A stretch of DNA of 6,636 bases from NZ13-RE01 sp964612975 (GTDB lineage Bacteria; Dictyoglomota; Dictyoglomia; Dictyoglomales; Dictyoglomaceae): positions 1 to 6,636 of the forward strand of contig CAZTGC010000019.1 in assembly GCA_964612975.1 (NCBI GenBank). Direction: 5' to 3'. A program made the position numbers and the translations under genes. Under the pieces are notes generated by a model. It saw only the letters and a list, made by a program, of their open reading frames with translations, ran no database searches and was not told the origin of the DNA. Below are positions 1 to 6,177 of this stretch, one piece after another (within the stretch, counting starts at the first letter, position 1; each line of letters starts with the position of its first letter).

Positions 1-2
1 GA

Positions 3-146
3 GCCTATGAAGACTTCTTACTTGCCTGTTTGGTTAATGGATACAGTAAAGCAAGAATTCCTTAGTTATGTAAGAGTTTAGGAATTCCCTATTCAGAAGA
101 TGCTCTTCAAATACTTGAGGAATTCATTGAAGAAAAGATTGATTAG
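3..146 (+). pseudogene. Possible decayed 3' end of a gene, broken by an amber stop
   Basis: One reading frame, open from the left edge, gives a protein-like string (AYEDFLLACLVNGYSKARIP), then an in-frame TAG at 63-65, then LCKSLGIPYSEDALQILEEF and a short acidic tail ending at a TAG at 144-146. The composition on both sides of the first TAG looks like helical, charged protein, so a single base change (for example AAG to TAG) in a real gene is plausible. The same frame continues to 243 with another protein-like stretch after the second TAG. I do not recognise the family. It could also be a chance open frame, because a competing frame (1-78) is open too. No start is visible, since the fragment runs off the left edge. 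Confidence 0.3.
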
Positions 147-237
147 AGGTTTTACAAAGTCTTATATCAAGCGATGAGGATTGATTCAACTGATATAAAA
201 AATGTTTTAGATTTACAGAGTGTGGCAGGGGTAGAGA

Positions 238-324
238 ATGCTTAAAAGAATTTACAAAGCTTTTTTAGCAATATTTGCAAACTTTTTGGGAGGTGTTGCA
301 TATTTATATAATTTTAGAGGATAG
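238..324 (+). CDS. Possible 28-residue membrane peptide
   Basis: An ATG at 238 is preceded by AGGGG with a 6-base gap, a reasonable ribosome binding site. The frame encodes 28 residues, beginning MLKRIYKAFLAIFANF and ending at TAG 322-324. The basic N-terminus (K3, R4, K7) followed by a hydrophobic stretch of roughly residues 8-24 (FLAIFANFLGGVAYLY) looks like a single short membrane-inserting helix. The start overlaps the end of a short upstream frame (stop TAA 243-245). I do not recognise a family, and such short frames arise often by chance in AT-rich DNA, so this is only a possibility. It sits between a broken frame and the uvsE remnant, in a stretch that otherwise looks decayed. Confidence 0.2.
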   Translation: MLKRIYKAFLAIFANFLGGVAYLYNFRG

Positions 325-599
325 TCTCCAAAGAGCCAAAAAATTCATCAATCTAAACCTATCCTATAATCCCTTTATCAATAAATGCCCATAATGAATT
401 ATTCTACCTTCTGAGATTTTGTTAAGTTCAATAGTCTTTTTTGATTCTTTTGCTAATGCTCTTTTTGCAAGTTTCCTAAATGAGGAAGTGTTTAAGAAAT
501 CTTCAAGTTTGCTAAAAAATTTGAGATAAAAATTAAGATTGAGTAAAATCAAGGGTTTATGAAGCAATTTTGGTGATTTTTGGTTCTAAATTGATAAAC
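325..599. other. Region without a convincing gene; one unexplained minus-strand frame
   Basis: This stretch lies beyond the uvsE remnant. The only sizeable frame runs on the minus strand over 364-567. It is basic and coding-like in places (FSKLEDFLNTSSFRKLAKRA, then KTIELNKISEGRIIHYGHLL), but it has only a TTG start, no clear ribosome binding site, and no family that I recognise. It could be the tail of a gene whose 5' part has been lost, or chance. The minus-strand frame over 557-600 reads as a possible frameshifted continuation of uvsE (PEFINLEPKIT). I see no RNA gene, repeat array or terminator here. Confidence 0.4.
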
Positions 600-1208
600 T
601 CAGGAGGGAATTCCTAAAGTTTCTGCTATTTTAAGTACTTCCTGTGAATTGAATAGTCTTTCGCCATTTTCTACAGCAAGCCTTCTTTTTAGCCAGCTAT
701 GTTTTTCAACATTCTCAAATCTATCAATGGCTCTTTCTTTTTGTCCGTAAACACCGCCTATATGAACAATAACCACACCATCATTTTCAACTCCCAGTCT
801 ATCGAGTATCCAAAAATGGTATTCAAGTTCTCTTATTGAATTTTCTAAAACTTTAAAGTTAGGTGAGTTTAGTATTACGAACTGTCCAGGATGCATTGTA
901 ATTCTTATCTTGAATTTCTCCTTTATTAAATTACCTAATTCAATAATATAGGGTTCAAATTTTCTCAACCAATCTTGTCTGAAATCAATATGGGATGCAT
1001 AGGGGATGAAGTTTGAACCAAGTCTAAATACTTCTATATTTTTGTCTCTACAGAATTCTAAAAGCTTTAGGAAATCCTCCAGATTCCTCTGAAAATTCTT
1101 AAATACCCTCTCAAAAATTAGATTTTGTAGTCTGAAGGTGTGATTAGTGGAGAGACTTCTGTCTGAGTTTGTGTAAAATATTCCAAAACCTATGTCTGTA
1201 AATTTTAC
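600..1208 (-). pseudogene. uvsE: UV-damage endonuclease UvsE/UvdE, start codon lost and C-terminus truncated
   Basis: UvsE nicks DNA 5' of UV photoproducts and other lesions using a metal cluster in a TIM barrel. The frame is open from just after a TGA at 1209-1211 to a TGA at 600-602, about 200 residues against roughly 300 in the family. Family blocks appear in order: TNHTFRL, VFRLGSNFIPYASH, MHPGQFVILNSP (first metal His), ELEYHFWILDRLGV, VVIVHIGGVYG (second His), LAVENGE (metal Glu), and KIAETLGIP. It stops exactly where the family continues with the Asp and His ligands (FDxxHH), and the final His and Glu ligands are also absent. Family similarity extends upstream to about 1193, yet no ATG, GTG or TTG occurs in frame before a TTG at 968, which would remove the N-terminal third. 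It follows the lectin-like gene almost without a gap, so it was probably the last gene of the operon. The family call is firm; non-functionality is inferred and could reflect assembly error. Confidence 0.82.
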
Positions 1209-1921
1209 TCAACCTTGAGGAAAAAACTATCAACCTTTGTCTCTGCTGCACCTAAACCACCAACAAAGTTTGTATAGACACCAACAAAGCCTTTGTTTAC
1301 TCGTGTAGTATCAAAAACTCCACTTAGTTCTTTATCGTTCCAGAAAAATTTTGCCTTTCCATTTTTAACTCTCAGAGCCATCTTGTGCCATCCTGCTTTT
1401 TTGGGAACTCCACCGGGTATTTCCTTTTCATTCCAAATCTTAAGAAAAACTGGAAAATGTCTCGTATCTCTTCCAACATAGGCAACGTTAAGGGATGGTT
1501 CTTTCCCATTGAAATCACATATAAATCTGTAGAATCTTGAATTTATAGGGTCTATTAAAAAGGCAAGACCTGCAAAAGGTCCCTTTTCTTCATTTGTTAC
1601 CGGACAGTGTATAAATGCCTCAAGATAGAAATCAGATACTTCCTCTGTAACAGCATAACTTAAAGCAGCAAAGCCTCCTGCATTAGAGTTGCTTAAAACT
1701 CCAATACCTCCATCTCCATCTGGAGCATTTTTGTCCTTTTTAGGAATAAGATTATCAAGAAAGAAACTAGGAAAGAAGTTCCATCTTAACTGTGCTCTAC
1801 CATCAGAAAAATTGTCTTTATAGGTATCAGCAAAAGCATTGTTTTCTAAAATTGTAAATACCAATAAAATTATTATGAGTATAAGAATTTTAAAAATCCC
1901 AGATTTTGCTAAGATTAACAT
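1205..1921 (-). CDS. Secreted protein with a concanavalin A-like (LamG/DUF1080-type) domain
   Basis: This 238-residue protein begins with a Sec-type signal. Lys6 and Lys11 precede a hydrophobic core (about 12-25), and the likely cleavage is after AFA (residue 31). The mature part reads as a beta-sandwich: DNFSDGRAQLRW, a surface loop rich in Asp and Gly (DKNAPDGDGG, 63-72, possibly calcium binding), a long strand YLEAFIHCPV, GLAFLIDPINSRFYRF, a Trp-His pair, KNGKAKFFWNDKEL, and GFVGVYTNF. This order and length resemble the lectin/glucanase fold found in LamG and 3-keto-disaccharide hydrolase-like domains. Cys106 and Cys135 could form a disulfide. The ATG at 1921 lies inside msrBA and overlaps its end by 32 bases, suggesting translational coupling; AGG stands about 8 bases upstream. 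It probably acts outside the cytoplasmic membrane, with an unknown ligand. The link to its redox neighbours is unclear. Confidence 0.72.
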   Translation of the reverse strand: MLILAKSGIFKILILIIILLVFTILENNAFADTYKDNFSDGRAQLRWNFFPSFFLDNLIPKKDKNAPDGDGGIGVLSNSNAGGFAALSYAVTEEVSDFYLEAFIHCPVTNEEKGPFAGLAFLIDPINSRFYRFICDFNGKEPSLNVAYVGRDTRHFPVFLKIWNEKEIPGGVPKKAGWHKMALRVKNGKAKFFWNDKELSGVFDTTRVNKGFVGVYTNFVGGLGAAETKVDSFFLKVE

Positions 1922-2801
1922 GACAGTAACCTGTTGGGTTTTTATCCAAATAGTCTTGATGATAATCCTCGGCTTTGTAAAAGTTCTTTGCCGGCGCTAC
2001 TTCTGTGGTAACAAATACTCCATGAGCCTTAATCTCCTCAATCACCCTCTCAATAATTTCCTTTTGTACTTCATCAAAGTAGTAAACTACTGAACGATAC
2101 TGAGGACCAATGTCATTTCCCTGTTTGTCCTTTGTAGTGGGGTCATGAATCTTGAAAAAATGTCTTAAAAGCTTTTCAAGGTTAATAATCTTTGGATCAA
2201 AAGTAATCAAAACAACTTCTGCATGACCAGTTTTACCAGTGCATACCTCTTCATAGGTAGGTTTTTCCTTCCAACCACCTGAGTACCCCACTACAGTGTG
2301 TTTTACTCCTTTAACTCTCTTAAAGTAAGCCTGTACGCCCCAGAAACAGCCTCCACCAAAAATTATTTGCTCAAAATCCTTCTGCACATCTTTGAACATT
2401 GGTAAATAGGCAATATAGCCCTCCTCCGCTAACTTATCTAAAGGCACGAACCTTAGAGCCGCAGAGTTTATACAGTATCTCAATCCTGTTGGTGGTGGTC
2501 CATCCTCAAAAACATGGCCGAGATGTCCATCAGTGTTTTTCGTCCTTACTTCCACTCTTATCATTCCATAGGAACTGTCAATTCTATGAACTAATAAATC
2601 CTCATGGACTGGTTTTGTAAAACTTGGCCATCCAGTTCCTGAGTCAAATTTGTCAAGAGATGAAAATAAAACATCTCCGTTTACAATATCCACATAAAGA
2701 CCATGTTCTTTATTATTCCAATAGGCATTCTGAAAGGGTTTCTCTGTACCACTCTGCCTAAATACATAATACTGTTCTGGAGTTAACTTTTCTTCTTTCA
2801 T
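1890..2801 (-). CDS. msrBA: Fused peptide methionine sulfoxide reductase, MsrB then MsrA
   Basis: This 303-residue bifunctional enzyme reduces both diastereomers of methionine sulfoxide. The MsrB domain (about 5-135, R-sulfoxide) shows FSSLDKFDSGTGWPSF, GHLGHVFEDGPPPTGLRYCI and the catalytic Cys110. The MsrA domain (about 144-303, S-sulfoxide) shows IIFGGGCFWG with catalytic Cys152, YSGGW, TGHAEVV, HDPTT, GPQYRS and the terminal NPTGYCHV, where Cys293 is the likely resolving cysteine. The order B-A is the reverse of the A-B fusions in Haemophilus and streptococci. The MsrB half lacks the two CxxC zinc pairs of many homologues and has only one cysteine, so it must be regenerated by an external reductant or by a cysteine outside the domain. 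There is no signal peptide, so it is cytoplasmic. The ATG lies 4 bases after the stop of the molybdoenzyme gene, and GAGGAG inside that gene's last codons serves as ribosome binding site with a 7-base gap. Confidence 0.96.
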   Translation of the reverse strand: MKEEKLTPEQYYVFRQSGTEKPFQNAYWNNKEHGLYVDIVNGDVLFSSLDKFDSGTGWPSFTKPVHEDLLVHRIDSSYGMIRVEVRTKNTDGHLGHVFEDGPPPTGLRYCINSAALRFVPLDKLAEEGYIAYLPMFKDVQKDFEQIIFGGGCFWGVQAYFKRVKGVKHTVVGYSGGWKEKPTYEEVCTGKTGHAEVVLITFDPKIINLEKLLRHFFKIHDPTTKDKQGNDIGPQYRSVVYYFDEVQKEIIERVIEEIKAHGVFVTTEVAPAKNFYKAEDYHQDYLDKNPTGYCHVNLSKIWDF

Positions 2802-2805
2802 TCAT

Positions 2806-4854
2806 TTACTCCTCTAATTTTTCAATTTTACAATAAAAACTTCTTCCAGAGGGAGTACAGGTAATTGGGTCTCTTTCAAAATCATCGGTAAGAAAATTCA
2901 AATTCCATTTATCAGATTCCCCACCCCAGCCCCAAGCTATTCTTATAACTCCCTCTGAGATGACATCTGAGATTCTTGTCTTCATCTCAACCTTCCCTCT
3001 TGGAGTGGATATTCTCACCCTATCACCATTGTTTAAGTTTAATCTTTGAGCATCTGAGGGATTAATATCTACTAAGGGTTCTCTATCCATTTTTCTTAAT
3101 TCCTCGATGTTCCTGAACTGAGTATGAGTATAGCAGTTTACTCTCTCCCCACTTATACCAATAAATCTATAATCTTTCTCTCCAGAAAAACTTATTATTT
3201 TATGAGGAAAACCATAGATAAATGGTATCGGATCAATATTAGTATTGGCAAGTCTTTCTGAGAATATCTCAACCTTCTTTGAAGGAGTTTTAAATCCTTC
3301 ACTTTCGTATTTTTTGAATCTTGGCTTTTCATACCATATCCCTTGAGGATTTTCCCTAAGTGTCTCAACTGTTAGACCTGTTGGCTCAAGTTGAAAGTTT
3401 AATGCATCTTCTACTGTCTCCCAAGGAAAATAGTCTTTAAGTCCAAAAGCTTTCGCAAGTTCAAAGATTATTTCGATGTCTCCCTTGCTCTCTCCAATAG
3501 GCTGAATAACTTTCTGCTGAAGCATTATAAAGCAGTTTCTTATATAGGCTCTGTTTATTTGCGTTTTTTCAAAACAGCTACAGGCAGGTAACACCACATG
3601 GGCATATTCTGAAGTTTTATTTTTAAACATGTCAATCAATACGACACATTCAAGTCTCTTAAAGGCTTCTCTCACTCTTTTTGAATCCATCATTGTGACA
3701 GTAGGATTTCCTGATTGGATAAAAAGCATCTTTATAGGATATGGTGTTTCATCAAGTATGGCATCTATTAGGCAAGACTGACCATGTAATCCCCAGGTGG
3801 GATGAAACTTCTCAAAGTGAGAATAGTCAAGCATTACAGATGGAGTAGAAGCAACCTTTTCTCTAAGTTGAATGTTCTTTAAAGGAATTGGCTGGGGTAT
3901 AAAATCTCCACCCTCAATATCTATATTCCCTGTAAGTGCCCGAAGAATAGATATAGCACGGGTAGTCTGAAAAACCTGAGTTTGCATATCAATGCCATTT
4001 CCATCAATAATACAAGCTGGCTTAGTCTGGGAGTATACTCTTGATGCATTTTTAATATCTTCTACTTTAATCCATGTCAGTTCAGCAAGGTCAGATATAT
4101 CTAATCCTGTCAAAGATTTTTCAAGTGCCTCAGAACCAAGACAATATTTCTCAACAAAATACCTATCGTAAAGAGATTCATCTAAAATTGTTTTTATCAT
4201 TGCTATGGCAAGCGCTCCATCATGGGCAGGCTTTACTCTTAGCCAGATATCTGCTATCTCTGCAAAATAGGTCTTTACAGGATCTACAACAATAATCTTT
4301 GCTCCTCTTTCCTTTGCATGGATAATCGCTTCTGCCATACCTGGAGCTGTATTTCTATCATTTTTGCCCCAAATTAAAATACATTTAGAATCCTTAATCT
4401 GAGGAATTGTAATGGCTCCATAAGTGTATGTATGAGCGATTTCTCTTGCCACAAAACATACAGAACCATTACCGATAGCATTCGGGGAACCAAGACTACT
4501 CATGAGCCTTACCGCATAATCCCAAGGAGTTCCCCAATCTCCTGCCATTCCTCTAAGAAGAGCTATAGAGTGAGGAGCATACTTTGTTTTTATCTTGTCT
4601 ACTTTATCTGCCACAAAATCCAAAGCTTCCTGCCATGATACTTCCTTAAATTCACTTTGTAAGTTTTTTCTCAAAAGTGGTTTTATAACTCTATCCTTTG
4701 AATAAATAATGCTCTTTGCATTTAAAAGCTTAGGACATATAATACTCTTTTCAAAGAAGGGAATTCTTCGTGCTGATTGAAACTCACCATCTGATACTTC
4801 CACCTCAACAGGACAGCAGGCAGAGCAGAGTCTGCAAACTGTTATTGATTTCAC
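2806..4854 (-). CDS. Cytoplasmic molybdopterin oxidoreductase (DMSO reductase superfamily), Cys-ligated
   Basis: This 682-residue catalytic subunit of the Mo/W-bisMGD family has the usual domain order. Residues 1-57 form the [4Fe-4S] domain with Cys7, Cys10, Cys14 and Cys40 (C-x2-C-x3-C-x25-C) and Lys42 after the last ligand. The large molybdopterin domain follows: ILIWGKND, IIVVDP, IQSGNPTVTM and YAHVVLPACSCFEKT are family blocks. From about 562 comes the C-terminal cofactor-binding barrel (VDINPSDAQRL, GDRVRISTPRGKV). Cys133 in NGSVCFVAREIA sits where the metal-ligating residue lies, pointing to a Cys-ligated enzyme such as the formate, nitrate or polysulfide/thiosulfate groups and not a Ser-ligated DMSO/biotin sulfoxide reductase. 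No twin-arginine signal precedes the cluster, so it should be cytoplasmic. No electron-transfer or membrane subunit is encoded here. The GTG start is fixed by AGGAGG 7 bases upstream. Substrate unknown; the neighbours hint at sulfur or sulfoxide chemistry, which is inference. Confidence 0.93.
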   Translation of the reverse strand: MKSITVCRLCSACCPVEVEVSDGEFQSARRIPFFEKSIICPKLLNAKSIIYSKDRVIKPLLRKNLQSEFKEVSWQEALDFVADKVDKIKTKYAPHSIALLRGMAGDWGTPWDYAVRLMSSLGSPNAIGNGSVCFVAREIAHTYTYGAITIPQIKDSKCILIWGKNDRNTAPGMAEAIIHAKERGAKIIVVDPVKTYFAEIADIWLRVKPAHDGALAIAMIKTILDESLYDRYFVEKYCLGSEALEKSLTGLDISDLAELTWIKVEDIKNASRVYSQTKPACIIDGNGIDMQTQVFQTTRAISILRALTGNIDIEGGDFIPQPIPLKNIQLREKVASTPSVMLDYSHFEKFHPTWGLHGQSCLIDAILDETPYPIKMLFIQSGNPTVTMMDSKRVREAFKRLECVVLIDMFKNKTSEYAHVVLPACSCFEKTQINRAYIRNCFIMLQQKVIQPIGESKGDIEIIFELAKAFGLKDYFPWETVEDALNFQLEPTGLTVETLRENPQGIWYEKPRFKKYESEGFKTPSKKVEIFSERLANTNIDPIPFIYGFPHKIISFSGEKDYRFIGISGERVNCYTHTQFRNIEELRKMDREPLVDINPSDAQRLNLNNGDRVRISTPRGKVEMKTRISDVISEGVIRIAWGWGGESDKWNLNFLTDDFERDPITCTPSGRSFYCKIEKLEE

Positions 4855-4870
4855 TTACTGTCCTCCTTAA

Positions 4871-5809
4871 TTATCTAATTCCTTTTATATAAAGGCTTTT
4901 TATTAACTCTGAGTGATTTCTGTGATTTTTTATTTTCCAATTTATAGTTCCTTTATCAATAACTTTCCATGATGGATCTATGAAATTTCCATGTCCTTCA
5001 AGAAGTTTTATTAAATTGTCCTGCCCATATCCACTAAACTGTCCTTCTGCCTTTCCCCCAAGCCAGTGTTCAATTTTTGCAACCTCTTCAGACCATGAAT
5101 AGGGATCAGATATGAGAATTTGAGAACCTAAATGGGTTGACACCCTATTCATCTCCTGTAAATGATTCATCGGATGAGGAACTTTATCAATCACATTAAG
5201 AGAAGATATTTTAGTAAAAGTATTCTTTGGAAAAGGTAGATAGAGAGCATCGGCAATTAGGAATTCAACTTTGTTTGTATCAAATCTGTTAGAAAGTTTA
5301 ATACTAACAGACTTTGAGAGATTGCCCTCTTCAGTGAGCTCAAAGTTTATTTCTCTCTTTTTCATTAATTCCCTTGCAGTTTTAATAAAAGCAAATGAGA
5401 GATCTATGCCTATTGATAGTTCACTCTTTTCTATCATCTCAAAGGTAAATCTTCCAACTGCGCACCCAATATCAAGGGAAATTCCTTTGCTACTCTTCAT
5501 TATATTTGACCATTCTAAATAGGCAGGTAGCCACTCTTTATCATTTAGAAAGTCCCCGTAGTGACTCCAAAGATATGAAGATACTACTTTTGGGTTTTCG
5601 TATTTATTGTTTATATCAGGCTTTAATTGAGAAGTAGGTACTAAAACTGCTATTCCCTCTTCAATTTTGTATCTTGTACCACATTTTTTACAGCTTAATA
5701 TTCCAAAAATTATGTCATCATCTTCAAGTTCATCTATAAATAGTTCTAACGGTATCTCATCGGGTAAACATGCTGGACATATTAGAATATCTTTGATTAT
5801 TCTTTTCAT
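4871..5809 (-). CDS. SAM-dependent methyltransferase with N-terminal zinc ribbon
   Basis: From the ATG at 5809 the protein has 312 residues. Residues 8-58 form a Trm112-like zinc ribbon: Cys11 and Cys14 (ICPAC) pair with Cys40 and Cys43 (SCKKCG), followed by the typical IEEGIAVLVP. A linker (60-105) leads to a class I Rossmann methyltransferase: motif I LDIGCAVGRF (Asp113 to Phe121), the acidic ribose-binding residue Asp136 in IGIDLS, FLIADALYLPFP, and a later strand ILISDPYS. Small-molecule substrates are typical for this ribbon-plus-methyltransferase form, but none can be named. A TTG start at 5857 would add 16 residues; I prefer 5809 because the promoter's -10 box and expected transcript start lie between the two, and the ribbon begins right after MKRIIKD. 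Its ribosome binding site is weak (GATGGG). It is first in the operon, 16 bases before the molybdoenzyme gene. Confidence 0.88.
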   Translation of the reverse strand: MKRIIKDILICPACLPDEIPLELFIDELEDDDIIFGILSCKKCGTRYKIEEGIAVLVPTSQLKPDINNKYENPKVVSSYLWSHYGDFLNDKEWLPAYLEWSNIMKSSKGISLDIGCAVGRFTFEMIEKSELSIGIDLSFAFIKTARELMKKREINFELTEEGNLSKSVSIKLSNRFDTNKVEFLIADALYLPFPKNTFTKISSLNVIDKVPHPMNHLQEMNRVSTHLGSQILISDPYSWSEEVAKIEHWLGGKAEGQFSGYGQDNLIKLLEGHGNFIDPSWKVIDKGTINWKIKNHRNHSELIKSLYIKGIR

Positions 5810-5831
5810 AAACCCATCATTTTTATTTTTA

Positions 5832-5861
5832 ATTATAAAAAATAGAGATAGTAACAATCAA
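5832..5861 (-). promoter_or_regulatory. Putative sigma-70 promoter of the minus-strand operon
   Basis: On the minus strand, TTGATT (5861-5856) and TATAAT (5837-5832) are separated by 18 bases. The -10 box is a perfect consensus. Transcription would start near 5825, leaving a leader of about 15 bases before the ATG at 5809. This supports treating the methyltransferase, molybdoenzyme, msrBA and lectin-like gene as one transcript. Confidence 0.55.
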
Positions 5862-5988
5862 AGTTTTATCTATTAATATATTTTGCTTCACTTAAAAATA
5901 TAAAGATGAGTATACCAGAATTTCTCTCTCTTTATAATTATTGCAATAAGATTTTCTTGTTCACTCTTTCAGTAAATATAGAGAAAAA

Positions 5989-6018
5989 TTGAAATAATAG
6001 ACAATAAACTGTTATTAT
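5989..6018 (+). promoter_or_regulatory. Putative sigma-70 promoter for the leader RNA and small Cys protein
   Basis: TTGAAA (5989-5994) and TATTAT (6013-6018) are each one mismatch from consensus and lie 18 bases apart. Transcription would start near 6025, giving a leader of about 150 nt. AT-rich DNA yields chance matches, but the position fits the structured leader and the divergent arrangement. Other weaker candidates exist upstream (TTGTTC at 5957-5962). Confidence 0.45.
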
Positions 6019-6046
6019 CAAGAAATAAGAAATATTTATGTCTTTC

Positions 6047-6177
6047 GTCTCACGTTTTAGTTAGTTTGAGGAAAGAGGAAAAGCCGCCTGCTGGGTTAGC
6101 CTCTTTACCTTATTTGGCGGGATAAAAAATAGCCCAGCCAGAGACACTCTTTAAGTCCCTGTTCTATTGGAGGTTTT
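6047..6177 (+). promoter_or_regulatory. Structured 5' leader with interlocked pseudoknot helices, candidate riboswitch or RNA regulator
   Basis: Three complementarities are interleaved. Helix 1 pairs AGGAAAGAGG (6069-6078) with CCTCTTTACCT (6100-6110, A6107 bulged), 10 bp. Helix 2 pairs CCGCC (6084-6088) with GGCGG (6116-6120). Helix 3 pairs GCTGGGTTA (6090-6098) with TAGCCCAGC (6130-6138), 9 bp with one G-U. The order is 1-2-3-1'-2'-3', so the helices cannot nest; helices 1 and 3 alone form an H-type pseudoknot with a single base (G6099) between them. GTCTC (6047-6051) and GAGAC (6141-6145) could close the domain. Downstream, CAGAGAC and GTCCCTG (6139-6161) form a hairpin with one mismatch. 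The ribosome binding site GGAGG (6169-6173) is complementary to CCTCT (6100-6104, ending in a G-U pair), the 3' strand of helix 1. I cannot match this to a known riboswitch class. Confidence 0.6.

Noticed and set aside
55..87. Inverted repeat GAATTCCT (55-62) and AGGAATTC (80-87).
   Set aside because: The repeat is built on the GAATTC palindrome, the stem is AT-rich with a 17-base loop, and no T-run or operator context follows.
77..618. A 14-base sequence at 77-90 (TTTAGGAATTCCCT) is the exact reverse complement of 605-618.
   Set aside because: Both strands encode Leu-Gly-Ile-Pro with the same codons, and the flanking sequence differs at once. It is too short and isolated to support an inverted repeat of a mobile element.
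600..968. Short intact UvsE of 122 residues starting at TTG 968.
   Set aside because: Family sequence continues uninterrupted for about 75 codons upstream, so this start would cut inside the domain and there is no ribosome binding site case for it.
2806..4854. Assignment of the molybdoenzyme as a biotin or methionine sulfoxide reductase (BisC-like) because msrBA follows.
   Set aside because: BisC-type enzymes use a Ser metal ligand and lack the N-terminal cluster cysteines. Here Cys133 is the likely ligand and the [4Fe-4S] site is complete.
5807..5857. TTG start at 5857 for the methyltransferase.
   Set aside because: It lies upstream of the likely transcript start, adds 16 residues with no family similarity, and an ATG occurs just before the zinc ribbon.
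1293..5876. Plus-strand open frames of 60-85 residues opposite the operon genes.
   Set aside because: They lie antisense to confident genes, lack ribosome binding sites and familiar motifs, and are explained by the codon structure of the opposite strand.
6130..6150. AGCCAGAGACA (6136-6146) resembles the cobalamin-riboswitch B12 box.
   Set aside because: It lacks one G and the following CCTGCC, the whole leader is much shorter than a cobalamin riboswitch, and the other conserved core elements are not found.
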